Origin: Chloroflexota bacterium
Lineage (GTDB): Bacteria; Chloroflexota; Limnocylindria; Limnocylindrales; CSP1-4
Length of the DNA stretch: 56,574 nucleotides
Reading direction: 5' to 3'
Assembly: GCA_004297395.1 (NCBI GenBank)
Contig: SCUO01000047.1
Span: 1 to 56,574 of the forward strand
The stretch's first letter is position 1, and each line of letters begins with the position of its first letter. The translations under genes were made by a program, and so were the position numbers. The notes beneath the pieces are model-generated. The model was not told the origin of the DNA. It saw only the letters and a list, made by a program, of their open reading frames with translations, and ran no database searches. Shown one piece after another: positions 16,383 through 24,854 of the stretch.

Positions 16383-16832
16383 ATGAACCGAACGCTCCAA
16401 GCCCTGCTCGCAGCGGTGTCTGTGCTCCTGCTGGTCGCCGGAACGGCCCTCGGCAAGGCCGGCGGCGTCCCGGCGATCCCGCTCAACAACGAGCAGGAGA
16501 CGACCGGCGCCACCGGCGGCGGCTCCGGCTTCTTCAGCTACACGATCGACGGCGACACGCTGTGTTACACGCTCGAGGTGACCGGCCTCACCGTCGCCCC
16601 GGTCGCGGCGCACATTCACCCCGCGCCTCGCAACGTCGCCGGCCCGGTTGCCGTCCCGCTCGCGACGCCGTCGGGGGCCACGGGCTCCTCCGCGGGCTGT
16701 ATCACCGCCGCGGAGGGCGGGCCCATGACGCCGGCCGAGCTCGCGGCGATCGCCGCCGACCCGGGGGACTTCTACGTGAACGTCCATACCCCGACGTTCC
16801 CCGGCGGCGAGGTCCGCGGCCAGCTGAAGTAG
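16383..16832 (+). CDS. Exported CHRD-domain protein
   Basis: The 149-residue product starts MNRTLQALLAAVSVLLLVAG, a signal peptide cut near residue 24 (ALGKA). The rest is a single CHRD domain: GDTLCYTLEVTGLTVAPVAAHIHPAP in the middle and DFYVNVHTPTFPGGEVRGQL at the end, both characteristic. CHRD domains were named from animal chordin and occur in many secreted bacterial proteins of unknown role. GGAGGAGG stands eight bases before the ATG. Its promoter shares the 16064-16382 gap with the TetM-like gene, but no functional link is evident. Confidence 0.88.
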   Translation: MNRTLQALLAAVSVLLLVAGTALGKAGGVPAIPLNNEQETTGATGGGSGFFSYTIDGDTLCYTLEVTGLTVAPVAAHIHPAPRNVAGPVAVPLATPSGATGSSAGCITAAEGGPMTPAELAAIAADPGDFYVNVHTPTFPGGEVRGQLK

Positions 16833-17163
16833 GCGCCCCGGAAATCGGTCGGCCGGGATCAGCCGCGGCTGGCCCATCTGGCGCGGCTGACATACGGCCG
16901 CGCCCGACGCTGATCGCCGCGCCCGACCCTGCCCGTCGTTTGGCGCCAGCCGGCCGGTGAGGCGGCGCATCTGTCACCTAACAATCCCCGTGGTACGGGA
17001 GCCCCGGATCCCCGTCACTTCCAGCCACCTGCCGAGAGCAGTGGCACGTGGCGATGGATCGACCCGATTTCGGGTCAAGGGGCAGCCTCGCACCACGGGG
17101 GTTCGTATCTGGGCCCGCGCAAGCCCGGGCGGGCCCGGGCGGGCAATCCGCGGACCTCGGGCC
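16833..17163. other. Intergenic region before the ArsR operon (about 330 bp)
   Basis: No credible gene. It contains a 6-bp hairpin GACCCG-ATTT-CGGGTC (17061-17076) and a short GC tandem (two units of CCCGGGCGGG, about 17132-17152). The promoter and operator of the ArsR gene follow directly. Confidence 0.55.
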
Positions 17164-17192
17164 TTGACAACCGTCACATACAACCATATGGT
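17164..17192 (+). promoter_or_regulatory. Sigma-70-type promoter of the ArsR operon
   Basis: A perfect -35 TTGACA (17164-17169), a 17-bp spacer and -10 TATGGT (17187-17192). The ATG at 17200 is seven bases after the -10, so the mRNA is expected to be leaderless. Confidence 0.75.
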
Positions 17193-17197
17193 TGTAT
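17178..17197. promoter_or_regulatory. 20-bp perfect palindrome, probable ArsR-family operator
   Basis: ATACAACCATATGGTTGTAT is a perfect inverted repeat that covers the -10 box and reaches to three bases before the start codon. ArsR/SdpR-type repressors bind such AACCATATGGTT-like sites, so autorepression by the gene directly downstream is expected. Confidence 0.72.
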
Positions 17198-17199
17198 CT

Positions 17200-17535
17200 A
17201 TGACCACGGTTCTGGACGCCGATCGGATCTTCGCCGCCATGGCCGACGCCACGCGGCGCGACATCGTCCTTCGGGCGCTCGACGCGCGCGAGGGTGTCGT
17301 GGAGCTGGCGGCCCACTACCCGATGAGTTTTGCGGCGATCCAGAAGCACATCGCCGTGCTCGAGCGGGCGGGCCTGGTCACCAAGGAGCGCGACGGCCGT
17401 CGAAAGGTCGTTCGCACCAACATCGATGCGCTCCGCCTGGCTCGCGGCCTGCTCGACGAATACGAGGCGCTGTGGCGCGGCCGCATCGATCGCATGACGG
17501 ACCTCATCGCGTACAGCAAGGAGATCGAGAGATGA
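17200..17535 (+). CDS. ArsR family winged-helix transcriptional regulator
   Basis: The 111-residue protein begins MTTVLDADRIFAAMADATRRDIVLRAL, the standard ArsR/SmtB opening, followed by the recognition region MSFAAIQKHIAVLERAGLV and the wing KERDGRRKVVRTN. There is no CxC metal-binding motif in the alpha-3 helix, so it is of the metal-independent SdpR-like group commonly paired with SRPBCC genes. ATG 17200 is chosen over the in-frame ATG at 17188 because the latter lies within the -10 box. It heads a three-gene operon with an SRPBCC protein (ATGA overlap) and an alpha/beta hydrolase. Confidence 0.9.
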   Translation: MTTVLDADRIFAAMADATRRDIVLRALDAREGVVELAAHYPMSFAAIQKHIAVLERAGLVTKERDGRRKVVRTNIDALRLARGLLDEYEALWRGRIDRMTDLIAYSKEIER

Positions 17536-18038
17536 CTGTCACCGCCGTCCGCAAGGACCCTGCCGCCCTGACGATGACGCTCACCGCGGAGTTCGACGCC
17601 TCGCCCGAGCGGGTCTGGCAGCTCTGGGCGGATCCGCGCCAGCTCGAGCGCTGGTGGGGTCCCCCGACCTGGCCCGCCACGTTCACGGCCCATGACCTCG
17701 CGCCCGGCGGCCACGTCGAGTACCACATGACCGGGCCGACCGGCGACGAGGCCCACGGCTTCTGGGACGTCGTCGAGGCCGATCCGCCCCGCCGTCTCGT
17801 GTTCGTCGACGGTTTCGCCCACGACGACGGCACGCCGAACGACGAGTTCCCGCGCAACGAGGGCCGGGTCACCATCGAGCCGATCGCGTCTGGCCGCACG
17901 CGGATGTCGATCGAGAGCCGTTTCCCGAGCATCGAAGCCATGGAGCAGGTCCTGGCCATGGGCATGGAGGAGGGGCTGACCCTGGCCGTCGGCCAGATCG
18001 ACGCGATCCTCGCCGACACCCCCGTCCACTCCGCCTGA
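17532..18038 (+). CDS. SRPBCC (AHSA1-like) domain protein
   Basis: About 168 residues. The sequence ALTMTLTAEFDASPERVWQLWADPRQLERWWGP is the classic opening of the AHSA1 branch of the SRPBCC/Bet v1 fold, which forms a deep hydrophobic ligand pocket. VEYHMTGPTGDEAHGFWDV and the C-terminal helix EQVLAMGMEEGLTLAVGQID complete the fold. The start overlaps the ArsR stop by 4 bp. Pairs of this kind are common, and the SRPBCC protein is thought to bind or modify a small lipophilic molecule sensed by the operon; the ligand is unknown. Confidence 0.88.
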   Translation: MTVTAVRKDPAALTMTLTAEFDASPERVWQLWADPRQLERWWGPPTWPATFTAHDLAPGGHVEYHMTGPTGDEAHGFWDVVEADPPRRLVFVDGFAHDDGTPNDEFPRNEGRVTIEPIASGRTRMSIESRFPSIEAMEQVLAMGMEEGLTLAVGQIDAILADTPVHSA

Positions 18039-18069
18039 CGCGCCCCAACGATTTCGAGGAGGAGCCGCG

Positions 18070-18957
18070 ATGTCGACGACGACGACGGCACCGATCACCC
18101 GGACGCTCGCCGCGGACGGCGCCACGATCACCTATGACGTCCGCGAGGCGACTGCCCCGGGGACTGCGGCCCCGCCACTGTTCCTCATCGGCTCGCCGAT
18201 GGGTGCCGGCGGGTTCGTGACGCTGGCCGGCCACTTCACGGATCGCACCGTGGTGACCTACGACCCCCGCGGCGTCGAACGGAGCACCAAGGCCGACCCG
18301 GCCAGCGAGTCGACGCCGGCCCAGCACGCCGATGACCTCCACCGGATCATCGCCGCGGTGGGCGCCGGGCCGGTCGACCTGTTCGCCAGCAGCGGTGGCG
18401 CAGTCAACGCCCTGGCCCTCGTGGCGACGCATCCCGAGGACGTCCGGACGCTCGTGGCTCACGAGCCGCCGCTGGCGGCGATCGTGCCGGATCGCGAGTT
18501 TGCCCTCGCGTCCTGCCGCGCTGTCGGCGATGCCTACCAGCAGGGTGGCTTCGGCGCGGGCATGGCGCGGTTCATCAGCGTCGTCGGCCACCGCGGCCCG
18601 TTCAGCCCGGACATGGCCGCCCAGCCGGCGCCGGATCCGGCGATGTTCGGCCTGCCGACCGGCGACGACCGCAGCCGCACCGATCCGCTGCTGTTCCAGA
18701 ACATCATCACCTGCACCCACTTCGAGCCGGATTTCGACGCGCTCCAGGCTGCCTCGACGAGGATCGTGATGGCCGCCGGAGCCGAATCGGAGGGCCAGCT
18801 CGCGTCCCGCGGCGCCCATGCGGCCGCCGAGCGCCTCGGGCAGGGAACGGTGTCCTTCCCGAGCGACCACGGCGGCTTCCTCGGCGGCGAGTACGGGCAG
18901 CGGGGCGACCCTGACGCGTTCGCGGCGAAGCTGCGCGAGGTCCTCACCGAGGCCTGA
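18070..18957 (+). CDS. Alpha/beta hydrolase
   Basis: The 295-residue protein has an alpha/beta hydrolase core: PPLFLIGSPMGAGGFVTLA with the oxyanion region, VVTYDPRGVERS, the nucleophile elbow DLFASSGGAVNALALV (Ser108, an A-S-S-G-G variant of GxSxG) and a late SDHGGFLGG with the likely catalytic His. GAGGAG lies eight to ten bases before the ATG. As third gene of the ArsR operon (31 bp after the SRPBCC gene) it may hydrolyse the compound to which the operon responds. Haloperoxidase-like or epoxide-hydrolase-like members have similar sequences. Confidence 0.85.
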   Translation: MSTTTTAPITRTLAADGATITYDVREATAPGTAAPPLFLIGSPMGAGGFVTLAGHFTDRTVVTYDPRGVERSTKADPASESTPAQHADDLHRIIAAVGAGPVDLFASSGGAVNALALVATHPEDVRTLVAHEPPLAAIVPDREFALASCRAVGDAYQQGGFGAGMARFISVVGHRGPFSPDMAAQPAPDPAMFGLPTGDDRSRTDPLLFQNIITCTHFEPDFDALQAASTRIVMAAGAESEGQLASRGAHAAAERLGQGTVSFPSDHGGFLGGEYGQRGDPDAFAAKLREVLTEA

Positions 18958-19002
18958 GTGTCGGGCAGCCCGGGCCTCAGCGTCCGCGGGCGAACGCCCG
19001 CC

Positions 19003-19938
19003 TCACGGCCGCCCCGCCGACCACTCGAGGACGCGCATCGCAACGTGGGTGATCCAGCGGCTCGGGCGGCCCTCGCCGTCCTCCAGGTCGACGGGCATCT
19101 CGCCCTCGTGGACCTGCTCCAGCGGCCAGCGGCCGTCGCCGTCGCGCCTGGCCTCGACGACGCCGATCGCCTCGGCCAGCCGCTCGTCGGCCGGGTCGAC
19201 GCCCGCGTCGCGCAGGTAGTCGAGGCCCCGCAGGACGTCGTAGTGCCACCAGGTCGGGAACGAGAATCGCAGCCAGCCGGGGTCGATGACCTCCCCGGTT
19301 GACCGCCGGCGGAAGAGGCGACGCTCGAGCAGGTAGGCCTCGCCGCGAGCCCGGGCTTCGGCGACCCGAGCCGAGCCACCGACGGCGCGCTCGTGGGCGA
19401 GCAGGCCCTCGAGGACGTTGATCGTCGTCCCGAACGACGACACCACGGCGCCGCGCTCGACTTCGCAATTCCAGCCCCCGTCGGCCAGCTGCTCGCCGAG
19501 CAGCCGCTCGACGAGCGGGGTCACATCGACCCCGAAGTAGGCGCCCGTCGCGGCCACGTTGCCGTTGATGCACGGCTCGACCTCGCCCTCGAAGAAGCCC
19601 TTGTCAGCCCAGGGCGGGTTCCACCAGGCACCGTCGCCCCAGGTCACGTGCTCGCGGACGAGGCCGACCGCCTGCCGGGCCTCCTCACTCGCGGGATCGA
19701 GACCCAGCCGCCGCAGGAGCTCCATCACGTGGAACGTATCGGTCCGGTCCTGGGAGAAGGCGTTGCCGGCCCACAGTCCATCCGGCGCCTGGAGGGCGAG
19801 CAGCCGGGCGCCCCAGCCCTCGGTCGCGACCCTCGACCGCTCAGCCGCGACGACGTCGGCCGGCTCGTGCGCCAGGTCGCGCATGACCTGCCAGCGAATC
19901 GCTGGATCGGCAGCGAGCAGCCAGTCGATGGCGGTCAT
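19003..19938 (-). CDS. Prenyltransferase/squalene-oxidase-repeat-like (alpha-toroid) protein
   Basis: The 311-residue protein begins MTAIDWLLAADPAIRWQVMRDL and contains repeated alpha-alpha units with QW-like turns: LLALQAPDGLWAGNA, RLLGEQLADGGWNCE and RRDGDGRWPLEQ. These mark the (alpha/alpha)6 barrel of squalene-cyclase-like and terpenoid-cyclase-like folds. The DxDD cyclase motif is not seen, so it is probably not a terpene cyclase; proteins of this type are common hypothetical genes in Chloroflexota and Actinomycetota. GGGGGGAG precedes the ATG at 19938; a longer frame upstream is not protein-like. Confidence 0.75.
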   Translation of the reverse strand: MTAIDWLLAADPAIRWQVMRDLAHEPADVVAAERSRVATEGWGARLLALQAPDGLWAGNAFSQDRTDTFHVMELLRRLGLDPASEEARQAVGLVREHVTWGDGAWWNPPWADKGFFEGEVEPCINGNVAATGAYFGVDVTPLVERLLGEQLADGGWNCEVERGAVVSSFGTTINVLEGLLAHERAVGGSARVAEARARGEAYLLERRLFRRRSTGEVIDPGWLRFSFPTWWHYDVLRGLDYLRDAGVDPADERLAEAIGVVEARRDGDGRWPLEQVHEGEMPVDLEDGEGRPSRWITHVAMRVLEWSAGRP

Positions 19939-19986
19939 CTCCCCCCTCGCGCGCAGCACTTGACATGCATCCCGGACGCTCGGGAC

Positions 19987-20193
19987 ATGACCGAATCCTA
20001 TCGTCACCGGAGGGCGATCGAGCCCGACTACGCGACCCTCGATCGGGTCCCCCACCCCGTCCACGCCGGGCAGCACTGGATCTCCATCCTGAACCCTAGC
20101 GGCGAGACGTTCGAATTCGTGGTCAAGCCGCTGCTGCGCGAGGCTCACGATCGCATCGCGACGACGCGGGCGGCGCAGCGAGCCGCCGGCTGA
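19987..20193 (+). CDS. Small conserved protein of unknown function (68 aa)
   Basis: The 68-residue product starts MTESYRHRRAIEPDYATLDRV and ends with a basic helix (REAHDRIATTRAAQRAAG). It has a compact beta-rich centre, HAGQHWISILNPSGETFEFVV. No family is recognised. It is divergent from the toroid gene (ATG 19938) with only a 48-bp gap and precedes the DUF1684 gene by 34 bp on the same strand, so it could be co-transcribed with it. The start is set by the single ATG that begins the structured region. Confidence 0.6.
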   Translation: MTESYRHRRAIEPDYATLDRVPHPVHAGQHWISILNPSGETFEFVVKPLLREAHDRIATTRAAQRAAG

Positions 20194-20227
20194 ACGCGGT
20201 CGCGACAGGCCTGCCACGATACCGGCC

Positions 20228-20845
20228 ATGACCGACCACGACCACGACACCCACGATCACGACACCCACGACAACGATCACCACCACCATCACACCGTCT
20301 CGTACGCCGACGCGGTCGCGGAGATGCGGGCCGACAAGGACGAGTTCTTCCGGACCAGCCACCACAGCCCACTGCCCGAGTCCGAACGGCCGACATTCAC
20401 CGGACTGCCCTACTTCCCGATCGATGAGGGATTGCGGTTCGAGGGCCTCGAGCTCCGTCCGTACGACGGCGACGAGCCGGTCAGCTTCGCGATCCCGACC
20501 TCGGACGGCAAGCTCCGCCCCGCGGTCCGGGCCGGGACGTTCCGGTTCGAGATCGAGGGGGTCCCGTCGCGCCTGACGGCGTACACCTTCCAGAATCAGC
20601 CCGACGACGGGGCGGTCTTCGTGCCGGTCCTCGATGCGACGTCGGGCAGCGAGACGTACGGGGCCGGGCGGTACCTCGACCTCGACCGCGAGGACGACGG
20701 AACGTACGACCTCGACTTCAACCTGCTCTACCATCCGTCGTGCGTCTACGACGCCCGGTTCTCGTGCCCGCTGACGCCCGCCGAGAACCGCCTGTCGGTC
20801 CGGATCGAGGCGGGCGAGCGACTCGCGGAGGGTGCGGCGCACTGA
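20228..20845 (+). CDS. DUF1684 protein with a His/Asp-rich N-terminus
   Basis: The 205-residue protein has a DUF1684 domain from about residue 25: SYADAVAEMRADKDEFFRTS near the start, then FTGLPYFPIDEGLRFEG, YTFQNQPDDGAVFVPVLDATSG, and the closing CVYDARFSCPLTPAENRLSVRIEAGER. The N-terminal 22 residues are built of HDHDTHD units and end in HHHHH, encoded by a short tandem CACGA-type repeat; such tails often bind Ni or Zn. DUF1684 proteins are uncharacterised. The gene is followed at 31 bp by a dienelactone-hydrolase-like gene. Confidence 0.85.
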   Translation: MTDHDHDTHDHDTHDNDHHHHHTVSYADAVAEMRADKDEFFRTSHHSPLPESERPTFTGLPYFPIDEGLRFEGLELRPYDGDEPVSFAIPTSDGKLRPAVRAGTFRFEIEGVPSRLTAYTFQNQPDDGAVFVPVLDATSGSETYGAGRYLDLDREDDGTYDLDFNLLYHPSCVYDARFSCPLTPAENRLSVRIEAGERLAEGAAH

Positions 20846-20875
20846 CGGTCGAGCCAGTCGCACCTGGAGGCATCC

Positions 20876-21457
20876 ATGGCCGAGGTCCTGCTGTTCCACC
20901 ACGCACAGGGGCTGACGCCCGGCGTCATTGCCTTCGCCGACGCGTTGCGGGCGGCCGGGCACACCGTCCACACCCCGGACCTGTTCGGCGGGCGGACGTT
21001 CGGCTCGATCGCCGACGGCATGGCGTACATCGGCGAGCAGGGCTTCGACGAGCTCCGTGTCAGGGGCGTCCGCACGGCCGACGACTACCCCGCCGAGCTC
21101 GTGTACGCCGGGATGTCGTTCGGCGAGGTGATCGCGCAGGAGCTGGCCCAGCGCCGTCCCGGAGCCCGCGGCGCCGTGCTCCTCTACTCGTGCGTTCCCA
21201 TCAGCGGCGAGTGGGCCTTCGGGCCGTGGCCGGACGGCGTGCCGGTCCAGATCCATGGCATGGACGCCGATCCGTTCTTCGTCGGCGAGGGCGACGTCAA
21301 TGCCGCCCGCGAGATCGTCGCCACCGTTCCGGACGCCGAGCTCTTCCTGTACCCCGGCAACCAGCACTACTTCGCCGACAGCTCGCTGCCGTCCTACGAC
21401 CCCGCCGCCGCGGCGCTCCTCACGAAGCGCGTGCTCGAGCTCCTGGCCCGCGTCTGA
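20876..21457 (+). CDS. Dienelactone hydrolase family protein
   Basis: The 193-residue length and fold fit small DLH-type alpha/beta hydrolases. VLLFHHAQGLTPGVIAFADAL is the first strand and oxyanion region; VYAGMSFGEVIAQELA carries the nucleophile Ser81 in place of the usual Cys; Asp132 (GMDADPFF) and His164 (GNQHYFADSS) complete the triad. It should hydrolyse a lactone or ester in the cytosol. GGAGGCATCC precedes the ATG. It is the last of three closely spaced plus-strand genes and converges on the acetyltransferase ending at 21485. Confidence 0.85.
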   Translation: MAEVLLFHHAQGLTPGVIAFADALRAAGHTVHTPDLFGGRTFGSIADGMAYIGEQGFDELRVRGVRTADDYPAELVYAGMSFGEVIAQELAQRRPGARGAVLLYSCVPISGEWAFGPWPDGVPVQIHGMDADPFFVGEGDVNAAREIVATVPDAELFLYPGNQHYFADSSLPSYDPAAAALLTKRVLELLARV

Positions 21458-21484
21458 TCGCGGGCTGCGAACGCCGTGTGTGGA

Positions 21485-22045
21485 TCATCGCCCGGCACGC
21501 CACTCGTCCTCGAGCAGGGCGTACACGACCTCGCCCGTCCACTCGCCCTTGAGGAACATGTTCTCGAGGAACTCGGCCTCACGGCGCATCCCGAGGTGTT
21601 CCATGACCCGGATGGAGGCGACATTTCGCGGGTCGGTGTCTGCCACGATGCGGTGGAGCTGCAGGTCGTCGAACCCGAGGCGAAGCAACTCGCGGGCGCC
21701 CTCGGTGGCAAGCCCGCGCCCGTGGACATCCGGGTGGAGGCTCCAGCCGATCTCGCCTTGACGACTCTCGAGGCTGGCGACGCGGAGCATGAACTCTCCG
21801 ATCATCCGGCCCGTCGCATCCTCCACCGCCGCAAACAGGAGCGCGTCGCGATCGACCTCGACGTGCGTCTGTTGAACACGCTCCTCGACCTTGGCACGCG
21901 CCTGGTCCAGGTCCATGGGTGGCCACATGAGGTAGCGACACACGTCCTCCCGTCCGAACATGGCGTGGAGGGCTTCGACATCGCCCATCTCGTACGGTCG
22001 AAGGGTCATCCGCTCCGTCTTGACGGGACGGGAGGTCTCGAACAT
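21485..22045 (-). CDS. GNAT family N-acetyltransferase (RimJ/RimL type)
   Basis: The 186-residue protein starts with VKTERMTLRPYEMGDVEALHAMF, then has IGEFMLRVASLESRQGEIGWSLHPDVHGRGLATEGARELL, where HGRGLATEG is the acetyl-CoA pyrophosphate-binding loop, and DPRNVASIRVMEHLGMRREAEF, the typical RimJ/RimL end. It transfers an acetyl group to an amine, often a protein N-terminus or an antibiotic; target unknown. It lies 81 bp upstream of ettA on the same strand. Confidence 0.9.
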   Translation of the reverse strand: MFETSRPVKTERMTLRPYEMGDVEALHAMFGREDVCRYLMWPPMDLDQARAKVEERVQQTHVEVDRDALLFAAVEDATGRMIGEFMLRVASLESRQGEIGWSLHPDVHGRGLATEGARELLRLGFDDLQLHRIVADTDPRNVASIRVMEHLGMRREAEFLENMFLKGEWTGEVVYALLEDEWRAGR

Positions 22046-22126
22046 CCGGGAACCATAGCCGGTCGGTAAACCGGCCGAGGCGGGTGCGATCGCGGGCCGG
22101 ATGCCGACGAGGCGACGGCTCGTCGC

Positions 22127-23803
<1,677 letters not shown>

Positions 23804-23811
23804 CGGCGCCT

Positions 23812-23817
23812 AGGGTA
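23812..23817 (-). promoter_or_regulatory. Predicted -10 box (TACCCT) of ettA
   Basis: On the minus strand TACCCT is followed by eight bases and the ettA ATG at 23803. No Shine-Dalgarno sequence is visible. The same hexamer occurs six bases before the ABC ATPase start at 50950. Confidence 0.4.
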
Positions 23818-23848
23818 CGGCGGTTGCGGCCCGCCGGCCGGGCGGGCG

Positions 23849-24430
23849 TCAGCCGAGGGGCACGGGCTGTGCGACCTCGGACGCGATCCGGTGGGCCCAG
23901 GCGGCGATGGCGTCCCAGTCGCGGAAGTCGCCCGGCGGCAGGATGTCCTTCGAGGCCGGCATCAGCCGGACGAGCCGCTCGGAGATCGTCTTCGGCGGGT
24001 CCTTGGGGTCATAGGCGCCCTGGAAGACGTGGTGCTCGCGCGGACCGAACAGGGCCGACAGCGCCTCGACCTTCTTCCGGCCGCCGCTCCCGGGGCCTTC
24101 GGCCGGCCCGAGGGCGCCCTCGTAGGGATCGTCGGCGTCGACAGCCTCCTTCGAGGAGCCGGGAAGGGGCCCGCTGCTGAACAGCCAGACCGGGCGCCCG
24201 GCGAGCCTAGGAGCGTACCGCTCGAGGTAGTCGACGCCGTCCTTCACCCAGCTGCCCATGTACACGCCGGCGCCGATCACGCAGGCATCGAAGTCGCTTG
24301 GGTCGGGCATCCGGGCGGCCGGCTCGACGACCGCGTCGACCCCGTCGGCACGCAGGACCGCGCCGATCTTCTCGGCAATGCCCGCCGTCCCGCCATGACG
24401 GGAGGCGTGGACTACCAGGACTCGTCGCAT
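23849..24430 (-). CDS. Flavodoxin-domain protein (HemG-like)
   Basis: The 193-residue protein starts MRRVLVVHASRHGGTAGIAEKIG, a flavodoxin phosphate-binding loop (S/T-x-x-G-T-A), and continues with FDACVIGAGVYMGSWVKDGVDYLERY and PVWLFSSGPLPGS, as in the menaquinone-dependent protoporphyrinogen oxidase HemG and related FMN proteins. An insertion about residues 100-130 is rich in Gly and charge. It is a soluble electron-transfer flavoprotein; a heme role is not supported by neighbours. GGAGG eight bases before the ATG at 24430 favours this start over an ATG five codons upstream. Confidence 0.82.
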   Translation of the reverse strand: MRRVLVVHASRHGGTAGIAEKIGAVLRADGVDAVVEPAARMPDPSDFDACVIGAGVYMGSWVKDGVDYLERYAPRLAGRPVWLFSSGPLPGSSKEAVDADDPYEGALGPAEGPGSGGRKKVEALSALFGPREHHVFQGAYDPKDPPKTISERLVRLMPASKDILPPGDFRDWDAIAAWAHRIASEVAQPVPLG

Positions 24431-24590
24431 CGCAGGATCCTCCATCTCTCATCCCCAATCGAATCATCTGCGACCGCGGCAGACCAGAGTCGCCGGTCCG
24501 CGGCGCACGGGCCGAACGGCCCCGCCTCGAATGCCTCGTGAGCGCGGCGGGCGCCGAATCAGGGTCCCGACGTGGCGACCCGGTCCGGCT

Positions 24591-24785
24591 TCAGCGCGTG
24601 CGGAGGCCGTCAGCGAACCGGCGCGTGTCCAGCTTCGCCTGGCCGATCTTCTCCTGCATCGAACCTTTGACCTGGTCGACCTTCCCCGACCATGCCGCCG
24701 AGTGGTCGCCGGCGGCGCGCCCGAGGTCCTCCTCGAGTTCGCCCCTGGCCTCGTTGAACCGGCCCTTCGGACGTTCCTGGCTCAA
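24591..24785 (-). CDS. CsbD family stress protein
   Basis: The 64-residue protein (read MSQERPKGRFNEARGELEED from a TTG) is short, hydrophilic and helical, with GKVDQVKGSMQEKIGQAKLDT, the repeated K-G-x-x-x-E-x-x-G-x-A pattern of CsbD proteins. These accumulate in general stress and have no known activity. AGGAGG with a six-base spacer points to TTG at 24785 as the start; the frame is open further upstream but has no family similarity. It is divergent from the GAF/PAS/EAL gene. Confidence 0.85.
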   Translation of the reverse strand: MSQERPKGRFNEARGELEEDLGRAAGDHSAAWSGKVDQVKGSMQEKIGQAKLDTRRFADGLRTR

Positions 24786-24854
24786 GCTCGTCCTCCTGGC
24801 GTCTGACAGGCCCGATCGGCCCGGCCGACCGTAGCGGACGATGGCGGCCAGGTT

